Positions 19,368 through 31,407 of a stretch of DNA of 64,000 bases are shown here, one piece after another. Position 1 is the first letter of the stretch, and the number at the start of each line of letters is the position of its first letter. Position numbers and translations under genes: made by a program. The notes below the pieces were generated by a model. That model saw nothing but the letters and a program-made list of their open reading frames with translations, searched no databases and was not told the origin of the DNA. The stretch spans positions 2,294,001-2,358,000 of the forward strand of contig JAFKAC010000006.1 of NCBI GenBank assembly GCA_025766275.1. The letters are read 5' to 3'. The stretch comes from Lactarius indigo. Taxonomy: Eukaryota; Basidiomycota; Agaricomycetes; Russulales; Russulaceae.

Positions 19368-22300
19368 TCACCGAAAATCTCGAGCCAGCCAGTCCCTCTG
19401 TTCATCCGCAATGCGCTCGAGGGCGGTGGCGCGCTCCAACCTATAGATGGAGTCTTGTCGGTCGCTTTGGGCACATGCGATCATGTCCCGCAGCTGCGCC
19501 ACTCTCGCTCGAAGTCGTTCCAGCTCGAAGCTGGCCACGCGGTAGCGCGTGACCTCCGCAGTGAGTGTCTCGTCGTTGATGCAGTTGAGGGCGCGGTCAG
19601 TGATTCGGTCCGCGGCGAAGATGACGAGGTCTTCGTGGGGATACGTGGGGCGCAGCGCGGCGCTGACGTGGGGTTCGGCGTAAAGGGGCTTACCATACAA
19701 GTGAGGGGAGCCCGGTATGACTCCAAGTATAAGGGGGTCCGCCCCTCCGATGATCTGGACGTGCGATGCGTCCCTCTCTACTCCGTCGGGCCCGGTGATG
19801 GGGTATGGAATGTGATGGGGTCTTCTATTCGCCCGGAACCCTTCAGGCGCAATAACGTGCGCCGGGTCGTCAGTGGCGGTGAAGGGACGGTGGTTGGCGG
19901 CGCCTGGTACACGCACACGTCCTCGGTACATGGCGGACCCGTCGGAGTTGACGAGCCAGGGTGTGATGCGGGGATTAGTAGGGTCGCCTTTCGTTCGAAG
20001 GAAGGCGTGGCGTGCCGGGTAGTAATCGTCGTCGTCATGGCCAGCCTCAGCAGCCTCCATCGCTGCCGCCGCTCGCGCATCTCTCTCAGTCGGGCCGCGG
20101 CTGAGTCTAACTGTTCCTTCTGCCACTCCGCCGCTACCCTCCTCCAGCCGTCCAACTCGTACTCCAGGAGAGCTTGAACGCTCGTCGTCGCGCGGGAAAA
20201 CTCCGCGAACGCCGATGAGGTCGTCGCTTGGGGGGATGGCAGCGATGGGTTCGCGCTCCCCTCGTTCGTCACGGAAGACGTGGGCGACGGCGGATTCGTC
20301 GTCGGGCTGTTGCGTGGGATCTGGAAATCGGGCGAGGACGTTTGCCCATTCTTGCGCGGTGATGCGGCCCTCTGGCTGGCCAACAGGTGTGTATGGGGTG
20401 ATTTGGGCGTTGGGAATCTCGGTCTCGTCGTCTTCAGCGAGGAGAGCCCGAGCGTCTTCTGCAAGGGAGTCGAGGAGGATCGCTTGGGTGACATGTCGCA
20501 GAGGGGAAGTGGGCATGAGAGAGGAGGTTATGGAGCGAAGGAATAGGGGATGACTTTCCTCTGTCCAGATGGAAGTCCTTTTAACTACGACCCCACGTGC
20601 TTGCGCTTCCTGATAGAGGCGAAGCGCTTCTGGCGCGAAGACGTCATTTTTGTCGACCCACTGATTCTCCGAGTCCGGGTACCCCTTCCATTTGACGAGG
20701 TATTGAAGTCGCCGTCCTCTGCCGAAGTGCCGGGAGTCCAGAATGGCCTCGACTTCGTATTCTTCCTCTCCATCGATCAGTTCGGGCGGTGGTCGTGTGA
20801 AATTCTCGCCGTGAAGAGGCGTTTGTTTGTATGGCGTGAGAAGATCGATGTGGAACACTGGGTGGATGCTCCACTGCGTGGGAAGTTCCAATCGATAATT
20901 ATAGGGGGACATCACCTGTGTCACCCGGAAGGGTCCGTGGCATCGCGCCGCTAATTTTGCCGTGGGCTGATTGGTGCGGAGATGTTTGCCTTCTAGCCAT
21001 ACGAGGTCTCCAATCTTGAACTTGGGCGTATCTTTGTTTCAGATCCACACCTCTTGTGCCTTCTTCATAAGCCGTTGGGCGTCTTCTCTCGCCTCTTTTA
21101 GCTGGGTTAGCCGTCTTGTGACCTGAGGAAGGGGAGATGGCTTATCAGTCCAGTCCGCTTGGGGGTTGTACCCCATTAGAAGCTGAAACGGTGATTGTCT
21201 CGTGTGTTCATGAGGCCAGTTGTTGTGCGCGAATTCGGCGATTGGCAGATAAGTGACCCAATTGTCTTGTCACTCATTCACCCAGAAACGTAGGTACTGT
21301 TCTAGCCATTGGTTGGTGCGTTCGGACTGTCCATCAGTGCGTGGGTGATATGCAGTCGATATGTTCTGCTGAATACCCAGAATACGGCATACTTCTCTGG
21401 TGAACTTTGACGCGAACCGGGGGTCTCGATCACTGATGCATTTACGAGGTAATCCGAAATGCTTAAACACGTGGGCAACGTACAGGGCGGCCGTCTCTTC
21501 CGCGGTTATCTCCTCCTTGCATGGGATAAAGACTGAGGCTTTGCTGCAGTCGTGATCTGTGATCGTTAGTATGCTGTCGTATTCCTTCGACAGCGGGAGC
21601 TTGGTGATGAAGTCCATAGCAACGGTTTGGAAGGGGGTCGCTTCCAGTTCTGGTGTGATAGGGTGTAGCGCAGCCCGTATGGGCCTCGTGTTGATCTTGT
21701 TCCTTTGGCACTCCGCACAGCCTTGGACGTACTCGTATACATCTCTTCGCAGTCGGGGCCACCAGTAATGTCGTTCCAAAATCCGTTGTGTTCTCGCAAT
21801 GCCGGGGTGCCCGTGTACCGGCAGATCATGGTGGTCGTGTATCAGCACCCGATATGTGGACGCAGGTCCAGTTATCACGAACCTGCCGTCCTTGTACCAC
21901 TCCCCTTCTATTTTTTTGAGGTGATGGGGATCTACCCACATCTTAATTACCTCGTCGTCTTGTTGATGTCTTGGTTGCAGCAGATTTGGGTTTGCCGTAA
22001 AGGTTCGTGCGGTGTTGAGGGCTCTTACGAAGACTTCAGGGGGCAAAACGACGACTTCACTGTTGTCGCTCGCCCCTTGGTCGTAGTCTGGGCGTCACGA
22101 AAGTGCGTCTGCTCTGCCGTTACTCTTTCCCTTGATGTGGTGAATCTCGAAGTCATATTCCGAGAGCTCGAGCACTTCCCTAGCAACCCGTCGACTGATC
22201 TTTTGTGGTGACTTCCAATATTGAAGGTTGAGGTGATCCGAGTATATTTTGATTTTGTGCGGGGCTCCAGCGAGCAGCGGTCTCCAGTTCCGCAGCGCCT

Positions 22301-24095
22301 TGACTATCGCGAGCAGCTCTAGGTCGTATATGTCGTAATTTCGCTCTGCCTCCGAGAGTGTGGCGGAGTAGTAGCCTATAGGGTGCCGCTTTCCGTCAGA
22401 TTTTTTCTGTAGTAGTACGGCTCCCACCGCGTATCCGGAGGCATCAACCTCCAACTCGAATGGGTCTTGAAGAACCGGGTGCGCCAGTACTGGTTCTTCC
22501 GTTACTAGGCGTTTGAGGGTTTCGAACGCGTTATTTTCTTCTTCCGTCCACCTCCATTCTGTGTCTTTTCGCGTTAGTTTGGTGAGTGGTTTTGCGTGGT
22601 TTGCGAATCCGCGGATGAAGAGTCTGTAAAAGTTGCAAAAGCCGAGGAATGAACGAACGTCCTTGACTTTCGTTGGCGTTGGCCAATCTTTGATGCCTTG
22701 AACTTTTACGGGGTCCATGCGGGTCACCCCCCTTTCAAGGATTACCCCCAGGTAATCCATCCGCGGCTGGTGGAAAAGGCACTTCTCGAGTTTGAAGAAG
22801 AGGTCGTTCTCCCGCGCGACACTGAGAACGTCGCGTACCGCAGTTATGTGGGCTGCCAAATCGTGGTCAAAATGAGTGGCGATACCAATATCGTCCATAT
22901 AAACACGTATTGTCGTTCCCAAGCGCTCGTGCTTCGCAATCGTGTCACGGTAGATGTGGTTCATCATTGCTTGGAAGGTCGCGGGGGAGTTTGTAAGGCC
23001 GAAAAACATGACTGTGGGCTCAAAGAGACCGAACTTGGTTTTGAATGCCGCCTTCTCCTGGTCGCCGTCACGGATGCGAATGTTGTTGTAGCCCCACCGG
23101 ATATCTAGCTTCGTGTAGATGTGTGCATTGCTGAGGTCCAGGATGAGGTCCTGGATTAACGGCAGCGGATATTGGTTCCGTATTGTGTGGGAGTTGATGA
23201 CGCGATAGTCCTGTACTGGGCGTAGTTTTCCGTCCTTCTTTTTAATGAAAAAGAAGGATGAGGCGTACGGGGAGATGGAAGGGCGTAGATACCCCTGCTT
23301 TAGTTTTTCATCAAGGAACTCTTTTAGTTCGCCCTCTTCTCGTTGTGTCATTGGGTATATCTTGCAGTCGATCGCGGCTGGCGCGGACGGCTTGAAGTCG
23401 ATGGCGTGATCCCATGGCCGTGATGGGGGGAAACGATGCGAGGCCTGTTCGTTAAATAGCGTTTCAAATTCAGCGTATACTGGGGGCAACACAGCTGCCG
23501 TTTGTTGTTGCTTTGCCGCTATGGCCAACTCTGTCGAAGTGGTGGCTCGGGCGAATATTGATTCGTCTTCTAGTTCTTGAACGATTGCTTCTTTTTCTGC
23601 GACAATTAGGGCCCGTATGGTGGGCGTCGTGAGTAATTCTTCGGTAGTGGCCAGAACTACCGGCTGCATGTCCGGATGCACAGTTGCGGTTGCCCAACTG
23701 ATCGTGGGTTCGAAGGCGCTTAGCCATGGATATCCCAGTACCATGTCTTCGCTGCCGAGGTCGGTCACCAAGAAGGTCATCTTCTTGATCTGTCCGTGTG
23801 TTTTCACTTCGAGGTTAACATAATGAGTGATTAACCCAGCTTTGTTTTCCGTATTGTCTATGTTCCATATTTTGCGAGGCGTTTCTAAGGGCTGCACGGG
23901 GATTCCAGCTCGTGTCGCCATCCCTGGTTTGATGAAGTTGTCGGTGGCTCCAGAGTCCACCAATGCGTTTGTTTCAGTCATTCGGTAATTCGTATGGACA
24001 GTCACTGGAATTCGCAGAGATCGGTAGCGTGTCGTCACAATTACAGAATTACATTTTAAGGCCCTCACCCAGACTGACGGGTTCAGGCGCTCTGA
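19368..24095 (-). pseudogene. pol: A2 Pol polyprotein, at least three nonsense codons
   Basis: Same domain order as A1, from the frameshift heptamer (24101-24095) to 19368. Stops: TGA at 22097-22095 (A1 has CGA, after RADALS), TGA at 21272-21270 (A1 has CGG, in integrase), TGA at 21041-21039 (A1 has CGT). Each is explained by C-to-T or G-to-A changes at CpG sites. A2 keeps CGA where A1 has its own pol stop. The element cannot make full-length integrase. Confidence 0.88.
19778..20494 (-). CDS. A2 overlapping +1-frame ORF, intact
   Basis: 238 codons, same start and end as the A1 ORF, and uninterrupted although pol upstream has three stops. Substitutions relative to A1 are mostly in the Ser/Pro-rich half, while the helix and the GSGRIEDPITF motif are unchanged. 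It overlaps the in-frame part of the pol tail, so both frames are open here. Confidence 0.55.
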   Translation of the reverse strand: MSPKRSSSTPLQKTLGLSSLKTTRPRFPTPKSPHTHLLASQRAASPRKNGQTSSPDFQIPRNSPTTNPPSPTSSVTNEGSANPSLPSPQATTSSAFAEFSRATTSVQALLEYELDGWRRVAAEWQKEQLDSAAARLREMRERRQRWRLLRLAMTTTITTRHATPSFERKATLLIPASHPGSSTPTGPPCTEDVCVYQAPPTTVPSPPLTTRRTLLRLKGSGRIEDPITFHTPSPGPTE

Positions 24096-25997
24096 AAACC
24101 CTCCTTTCCCCACAAGTCTTGAAGTATGAGGTCTTTAACCTCGTCCGTGCTGTTGGCTACCTGTGTAAGCCATTCCTTCGCCTGTTCTCCCGCCGTTTTT
24201 ACCGCTTTAATTTGCAGTGCAGGCGTTGCACTGGGTGCTGGTGTAGCGTACCCCGGTAGTGATGGCTCGTATTGAGAGACGGGCCCCGGGGATCCCGGCC
24301 ATTGCGACGGCCAGGCGGTCTCCGTCATCCTACTGCTGGATGGAGGGTTCTGCCATTGTCTCTGCTGTCGAGGGTATGGGCAATTTCGTGAGAGATGCCC
24401 CGGTGCGTGACAGTTATAACAGAGGACGTTCCTGAGGTCCCTCCTAGATCCGCCTCTCCCTCGTCCCCGAGCTCCAGGGCCTCCTCTTGGGGGGAAGGGT
24501 GGCGCCGGCCAATCGTGATGGGGCAACTTGTTGAAGTCGATATCTTCTGATCCGGCCAGTCGTACTTTGGCGCGGTCGGCGGAGGTGTCCATGGCCCATG
24601 GGTTGGTTTGGGGCAGATTCTGTGGCAGTGCCCATCCTGCGTTGCCGGTCTGCTTCTTTGGTTGAGTCGTTGTAGTCTTGTACTCGTTGAGCCTGGCCTT
24701 GAGGTGGATGTAATTCTTCTGTCGTTTGAGGACGGCCCTCTTCCAGTCATCGAACGTCACGGGCTCGTCGAATTGGAACGCGTTTTTGAACAGCTCCTTG
24801 GGCAAACCCGACGTGAATAAGTCGATGGTTTGCGGTTCGTTGAGGTGGTAGTGAGCCTTCCGTGCTAGTTGTTCGAAGTCATTGACGTACTTGTCAATGT
24901 CCTCCCCCACCATTTTGTAGCCTTTCCGCAGTATTGCTTGTGCTTGCTCTCTTTCCAACGTATTTTCGAAACGCTGGCTGAATCCGTCTGCTACGGCGTC
25001 CCACAAACCTCGAGTGTAGGGGCTAATTCCCTGTTGTATTTGCCGATTGAGCCAGTTCAGGAAGGATAGGACCCATTCGCTGACTGCTCCTCCTTTGATG
25101 TAGGACAGGAATAGGAGGCATCTCCTATAGTCGTTGCGCATGATGGGGGCGTCTAGATTCATGCCCCAATACACATGCCACTGTGTGAGAAACTGGTCGA
25201 CTTTAAGTCGGTCTCCGTCAAAAATAGAGGGCGGCTCGCCGGTTAATTTTTCACTGGGGTGTCCTCTGTCCCCTATTCTTCCTCCGTCGCCGCCTCCCCC
25301 GCCACCGCCGCCTCCCCCACTTCCTTCAGGCGGAGCATGGGGTGGTCTTCTCGGCGGTTCGGTTCTTCGTAGGTCAAACGGGATACCTCCCCCAGGTGGT
25401 GGTGGCGGATCGTCTCCCAGTCCTCCTATGCCGGGGGGTAGTTCCATTGTCGGTTGTCTTCCGGATGGGGGGTCTCCTCTATCAGAGCCGATTGCTCTGA
25501 AAATTGCGGCGTCGTCTGCGGTCATGTGTACTCCTGTTTCAGGATTGATGGGCATAAGGGTGGCCCTCGCTCCTTCCTGTACTATTCGTGCTTCTTCCAG
25601 CGCGACTTCTTCCATGGCTCGCGTCATTGTGGCCATAATTGCTGGGGATTGGATGTGAATGGGTTCGGGTTCAGTAATGTGTGTGGACTCAGCTCGTTCT
25701 ACAAGAAAATCTTGTATGGCTCCTCCGCTTGTTTCGGTTTGCTCCGGTTCTCGTCCTTCGCTGTCTTCTTCCGACCTTTCGGATTCGTCTGACACTACCT
25801 CTCCAGTGGAGTGTTCTCGTGCCTGTCCGTCAATGGGTCCCCAATCCGCTCGACTGTTGAGCTCTCGTGCGTCGATGTCGCAACGATATCTGGGTCCGGC
25901 TGGTCGTATAACGTCCCACTGAGAGTCTATGGGATTCCACGTAACTTCTACCCAACACAGATGGTCGAAGTTGAACTCAACTGGGCGGAACCTTGAA
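24083..25997 (-). pseudogene. gag: A2 Gag, main part (5' end cut by element C)
   Basis: From the C insertion (TSD TTGAA 25993-25997) to the gag stop at 24083. N-terminal RFRPVEFNFDHLCW domain, acidic and Pro/Gly-rich linkers, capsid region, CCHC knuckle CYNCHAPGHLSRNC. The first ~45 codons are left behind at 54765-54898. The only ATG starts are internal, the first near 25637 (MATMTRAMEE), as in A1. Confidence 0.85.
24095..24101 (-). promoter_or_regulatory. A2 gag-pol -1 frameshift heptamer
   Basis: Minus strand GGGTTTT, identical in position to A1 relative to the gag stop. Confidence 0.65.
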
Positions 25998-26485
25998 TGT
26001 AACGCTGTCACAGCGTTAGCTCGACTTGAGCTTGGGTGAAGGCGACTGTTACTCAGCTAATCACGCTCAAGGCGTATGGCACGAAGGCAGTTTCTTAGAT
26101 GTTCGCAGACACTAAGGCACGACGACACTCTGATCAGAGATGATAAAAAGGCAAAGTAGGCAGGAGATAGGACAAGACAAGTGACGATTGAAGAAGACCA
26201 AGATGGCGAGTCTTGGTCTTCCGTAGCTACTTTAAATACAGAAGAAGCAGGCTTTCAAGCACTGCTATGAGTCACAGTAATGTAGCGTCCAACGTATCGC
26301 GTAAGAGACGCAATCCTAGTACTACTACTACTAGTATTAGGATCGAGTCAGAGTCCAGTCAGCAATCGCGCGCAATCTCCTATCGTACTACATCGTAAGA
26401 CCCTAAGGCCGTGAGTCCGTGACTAATCTACCTTACCGCCGTAGCCACAACCGGTACAGTAAGGGTCCAGTGCGGAAACGTAACA
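25998..26485 (-). repeat. C 3' LTR
   Basis: TGTAACGCTG..AACGTAACA on the plus strand. The polypurine tract complement CCACCCCCTTTTCAG follows it. Confidence 0.92.
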
Positions 26486-26519
26486 CCACCCCCTTTTCAG
26501 CGTGAGACCCCAGACTCAC

Positions 26520-29500
26520 TTACTGGAAGTCCCGCGCGATCCACTCACGCTGCTCATCTTCGATACGTCGGAATACGTCTGCTCGCTCCAAGCGGTATAC
26601 ACAGTCCATCTTGTCCTCGCGGGCGACAAGGACCATACCGCGGAGTTGGCGGATACGCGCCTGTAGGCGCGACTCCTCGTGGGCCGCGGCGCGATACCGC
26701 GTCACCTCCGCAACCAGGGACTCATCCCCTATGCGGTTAAGTGCGCGATCCGTGAGTTTGTCGGCGGCGAGGATTACAAGATCCTCGTGGGCAATGAAGG
26801 CGCGGTTCGCGGCCGAGAGGCGAGGGGCGGCATAAAGGGGTTTGCCGTAAAGATAGGGGGATCCCGGGATGACTCCCAGGACAAAGGGGTTCGCACCTCC
26901 GACAATCTGTATATGACTTGCCTGTAACTCTACTCCGTCCGGCCCGGTGATGGGGAAGTGAATGTAATGGGGCTGTCGATTCGCCCGGAACCCTTCAGGC
27001 GCAAGGACCTGCGCGGGGTCCTCGTCGCGCGTGATGGGGGTGTGTAGTGCGACGCCGGGCAGTCGCACACGTCCTCGAGACATGGGGGTTCCGTCGGTGT
27101 GCAAGAGCCACGGGGTGATTCCGGGATCAGCAGAGTCGCGGTTCGTTCGAAGGAGGGGGTGGCTGACCGGGTAGTAATCTCCGTCGTCATGGTCAACTTG
27201 GTCCGGCATCGCTGCCTGCGCTGCCGCAACTCGCTCAATCTCTCTTGCGCCAACCTCAACTGTTCTCTGGCCCATTCCTGAGCCGTCTTCCGCCAAACCT
27301 CCTCCGCTTCCATCTCCTCCCGGTCCTTCGTTAGATCGATCGGTCGGGAAAACTCCCCTAGTACCGATAAGAGCGTCGTCTGGGGGGATGATTGCGATGG
27401 GTTCCCGCGCCCCGCTGTCGTCTCTGAAGATGTGAGCGATGGCAGGCTGCTGCTCGTTGCTGGGCTGGCGCGTGGGGTCTGGGAACCTCTGTAGGAGGCT
27501 AGACCATTCTTGAGCGGTGATATGCCCCGTTCGCATGTTTGCAGGTGTGTACGGAGTGAGCTGGACCGCTGGAACCACGGTTTCTTCGTCGTCTTGGATG
27601 ATGGCGGCGGCGTCTTGTGCGACTTGGTCGAGGAGGATCGCCGTGGTGACATGTCTGAGAGGAGAAGTGGGCATAGACGTAGAAGTAGATCGGAGGTAAG
27701 AGTGATACTCTCCCTGACACTCCTCGGTCGCGTTTTTAAGTCCTCGTACGGCTGTTCGGGCTGTCTGGTATGCCTCTATCGCTTCTGGGGCAAAGACGTC
27801 ATCTTTATCGACCCACTGATTCTCCGAGTCGGGGTATCCCTTCCATTTGATGAGATACTGGAGTTTCTTGCGGCGGCCGAAATGCCGCGAGTCCAGAACG
27901 GCCTCGACTTCGTATTCTTCTTCCCCTTCCACAAGATCCGGCGGCGGTCGAGGGAAATTTTCACCATGCATAGTCGTGTTTTTGTATGGCGTGAGAAGAT
28001 CTGTGTGAAACACCGGATGGATGCTCCACTGTGTGGGAAGTTTGAGGCGGTAATTGTATGGGGACATCACCTGGACTACTTCAAACGGGCCGTGGCGTCG
28101 CGCCGCGAGTTTCGCCGTAGGCTGATTGGTTCGAAGGTGTTTTCCTTCTAGCCATACTTGGTCGCCTATTTGATATCGCGGGGTGTCTCGGTGTTTCACC
28201 CAACTATCCTGGGCCTTTTTGATGAGGGTCTGAGCCAGCTGTCGCGCTTCTTTAAGCTGTGTGAGTCGGGTGATAACGTTTGGGATAGGGGATGGCTTAT
28301 CCGCCCAATCAGATACGGGATCGTAGCCCATAAGTAGCATGAATGGTGATTGCTTCGTATGCTCATGGGGCCAGTTATTGTGAGCGAATTCTGCTATGGG
28401 AAGGTATGCTGCCCAGTTATCTTGCCGCTCGTTGGCCCAGAATCGCAGGTATTGTTCTAGCCACTGATTAGTTCGTTCCGATTGTCCATCGGTTCGTGGG
28501 TGATACGCCGTCGAAATGTTCTGCTTGATGCCCAAGATTCGGCACACTTCTTTAGTGAACTTGGACGTGAATCGGGGGTCGCGGTCACTGATAATCTTGC
28601 GCGGCAGCCCGAACCGTTTGAACACGTGATTGACGTACAAGATAGCAGTTTCCTCCGCCGTGACTTCTTCATTGCACGGGATAAATATGGAAGCTTTGCT
28701 GCAGTCGTGATCGGTGACGGTAAGAACGCTGTCATAGGACTGGGACGCTGGTAGTTTAGTAATGAAATCCAGCGCAATGGTATGAAAGGGGGGAGCGTCT
28801 GTCGCCGCAGTAATGGGATACAGTGGCGCACGCGTTGGCCTTGTATTGACTTTGTTTCGCTGACAATCGGCGCACCCCGTAACGTATTCGTACACGTCTC
28901 GACGGATACGTGGCCACCAGTAGTGTCGTTCCACTATTCGTTGAGTCCTACTGATGCCGGGATGTCCGTGAATAGGGGGATCGTGATGGTCATGTATGAT
29001 TGTCCTGTACACAGATGTAGGCCCCGTGATCACCAGTCGTCCGTCCTTGTACCATTCTCCTTCGATTTTCTTCAGCTGATGGGCGTCGACCCATCCCTGG
29101 ATGATTTTTGGGTCTTGCCGCCGTTTCGGTGTTTGCAGCATTGGATGTATTTCCAAGGCGCGCGCAGCATTAGCAGCTCGTACAAATACTTCTGGGGGTA
29201 GGACCACTACACCTTGGTTATCCCCTTCTCCCTGGTCGTAATCCGGTCGCCTAGATAAGGCATCTGCTCTTCCATTGTTTTTTCCCTTGATGTGATGGAT
29301 CTCGAAATCATATTCCATCAGTTCCAATACTTCCCTGGCAACCCTTCGACTGATCTTCTGGGGGGTCTTCCAGTATTGAAGATTGAGATGGTCGGAGAAT
29401 ATTTTAATTTTGTGTGGAGATCCTGCGAGCAAGGGTCTCCAGTGTCGAAGGGCCTTGACGATGGCTAGGAGCTCCAGATCGTAAATGTCGTAGTTTCGTT

Positions 29501-29998
29501 CAGCTTCACTTAGCGTGGCAGAGTAGTACCCTATTGGGTGCTTGCGACCGTCATTTTTCTTTTGGAGAAGTACGGCACCTACTGCGAATCCGGACGCGTC
29601 GACTTCTAGCTCGAATTGGTCTTGTAAATTGGGATGTGCCAGTACCGGTTCCTCCGTGACGAGGCGTTTGAGGGTTTGGAATGCACGATCTTCGTTTTCT
29701 GTCCATTTCCACTCTGCATCTTTTCGGGTGAGTTGGTTCAATGGTCGTGCGTGTGTCGCGAAACTGCGGATAAAAAGGCGGTAAAAGTTGCAAAAGCCCA
29801 AGAAGGATCGTACGTCCCTGACCTTGGTCGGAGTTGGCCAGTCCTTGATGCCGCGAACTTTTACCGGGTCCATGCGTGTTACCCCCTTTTCAAGGATTAC
29901 CCCCAGGTAATCCATCCGCGGTTGATGAAATAGGCACTTCTCGAGCTTAAAATAGAGATCGTGGTCCTGGGCGACGCGGAGAACGTCAGTCACAGCAG
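26520..29998 (-). CDS. pol: C Pol, 3' part (RT thumb to tail)
   Basis: Continues the C pol frame interrupted by D; one TSD copy and the phases (1+2) restore the frame. Contains the end of RT (KLEKCLFHQPRMDYLGVILE), RNase H (LEVDASGF, DLELLAIVKAL, SDHLNLQYW), integrase (HGHPGI..CADCQ; ALDFITKLP; SDRDPRFTSKF; HPRTDGQSERTNQWLEQYL), GPY/F-like region, chromodomain (YEVEAVLDSRHF..IKWKGYPDSENQWV) and a ~420-residue tail to 26520. No nonsense codons. Confidence 0.88.
26930..27652 (-). CDS. C overlapping +1-frame ORF, conserved across families
   Basis: 240 codons in +1 to pol. Starts MSPRRSSST, G at -3 of the ATG; helix at about 111-150 aligning without gaps to the A and B ORFs (W-x6-W-x2-EQL-x2-A-x2-R); ends with LRLKGSGRIDSPITF then S/P-rich. 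A pyrimidine-rich tract with CTCTCAG lies just upstream of the ATG, a possible splice acceptor in this family only. Confidence 0.6.
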   Translation of the reverse strand: MSPRRSSSTKSHKTPPPSSKTTKKPWFQRSSSLRTHLQTCERGISPLKNGLASYRGSQTPRASPATSSSLPSLTSSETTAGRGNPSQSSPQTTLLSVLGEFSRPIDLTKDREEMEAEEVWRKTAQEWAREQLRLAQERLSELRQRRQRCRTKLTMTTEITTRSATPSFERTATLLIPESPRGSCTPTEPPCLEDVCDCPASHYTPPSRATRTPRRSLRLKGSGRIDSPITFTSPSPGRTE

Positions 29999-30003
29999 CA
30001 ATA

Positions 30004-30625
30004 TGTTGATAAGTGACCCTTGCGCACTTAGCGGCTCGTACGGACCGGACTTGCAGCATGGACTGCCTTAGATTAGATATACAGGACTTGTAGATTAGAT
30101 ACTATTTGATCTGTACAATCTGGACTTACCATTGCGTCATCTATGACATCACTGTACTTCTATGACATCATACATCCGGACTCTGCGTTGTATAACGCTT
30201 TTGTACTTCTCTTTGTTCTTTACTTGGAATTATCTTTATTATGATGTCAGTATGATATCATCTAGTTCTGGACTCTCCTTGTTCTCCTTTCCCTTGTTCT
30301 CAAAGTGTCCACTCTTTTGTCCCTTTGTAGAACAATAGCACCTTTGTATTCTGTAACTAGCGTTACTTACCTTGTACTACTGTCACCCTCTGTAGGAGTA
30401 TAAGTAGAGTACCATGTACGCTCCTGGTCCACATCAGTTCTCACTGTTTGTGTGCCAGGTAAGCTCCCTTCTCTCCAATGTAACAACATCAGTTCTCACT
30501 GTTTGTGTGCCAGACACTCTGCTTCACTTTGCTAGATTCCTGTTTGCTGCTTCCAGCCACCCAGCTTGTCTCACCACAGTCTACTTTGTCTCTGTGAGTA
30601 AGCTATCTATGTGTGCTGTTCATCA
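30004..30625 (+). repeat. D 5' LTR
   Basis: Contains a 28-bp direct repeat ATCAGTTCTCACTGTTTGTG..CCAG at about 30434-30460 and 30489-30514. The first copy ends in CCAG-GTAAGC (5' splice-like) and the second in GTGCCAG (3' splice-like). A TATA-like AGTATAAGTAGAG lies near 30396-30408. Confidence 0.9.
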
Positions 30626-30639
30626 GGTTATGGGCCCTG
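30626..30639 (+). promoter_or_regulatory. D primer-binding site (internal tRNA-iMet type)
   Basis: GGTTATGGGCCCTG immediately after the LTR. It matches the Drosophila copia primer site, which pairs with the anticodon region of initiator tRNA-Met (half-tRNA primer) rather than its 3' end. Confidence 0.75.
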
Positions 30640-31407
30640 GTGCCCTAGCCACTCCACTTGGCTGGTCACTGTCTTCCTAGGAGGACACACCAGGCTAAGG
30701 TCTGTCTGGGGCCTTACCAGCCTTGCCCAAGGCAGAGGACAGTGGGGCGCCACTTGTCTCTGCTAAGGAACCTCCTGTGTATGTACTGCCCAGTAGTCCT
30801 ACTTTCACCCCTACTGTTTTCCTAGCCCCTGCGCTATGCGCAAGGAGACTGGGTCTGGTAGCCCCTTAACTTCAAAATATCCAGGCGTGCATGACCCACT
30901 GGGTTGTGTATTGTGGAGCTTAGCGCCAGCTGTCTCTGGTGCTCCACACTGGGCGCAGGATCTCCTCACCATGGGAGTGTAAAACCTGGTTCAGGCTCTG
31001 GGGGGTGTTCACCACTATGGTGTTCTGCAACCAGATACCTGCCTTGTAGCGGCAATGGGAAAGGATTCAGTAAAGCCACTTGTGGCGATGAGGCAACCAA
31101 CAGGCCGAGAAGGCTGAGGTAGACAGCCTTGGGCTCTGAAAGCATTCCCTTCACCTTCCCCCTGACGCAAACCATTTGAGCTGTGTCATAGACACATCCT
31201 GGCTGGCAGCTAGCTCATGGTATGGCAAAGGGACTCTCTCAACCTGGGCCTAGCCCTTGTATCACTGGCATACTATCAGGAGGCAGGACGTGTTAGCGTT
31301 CTGGCCTTACAGAATCACAGACAGGAGTGGTATCTCCCTCTATCCTTGTCTTGCAAACTATGAAGCACTGTCGCTGACTGCTCCTCGGCGATAGATAAAT
31401 CATCCCA
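30640..31407 (+). other. D untranslated leader
   Basis: About 770 bases between primer site and the gag ATG at 31408. No long ORF is seen. Probably holds packaging and translation signals, by position only. Confidence 0.5.
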
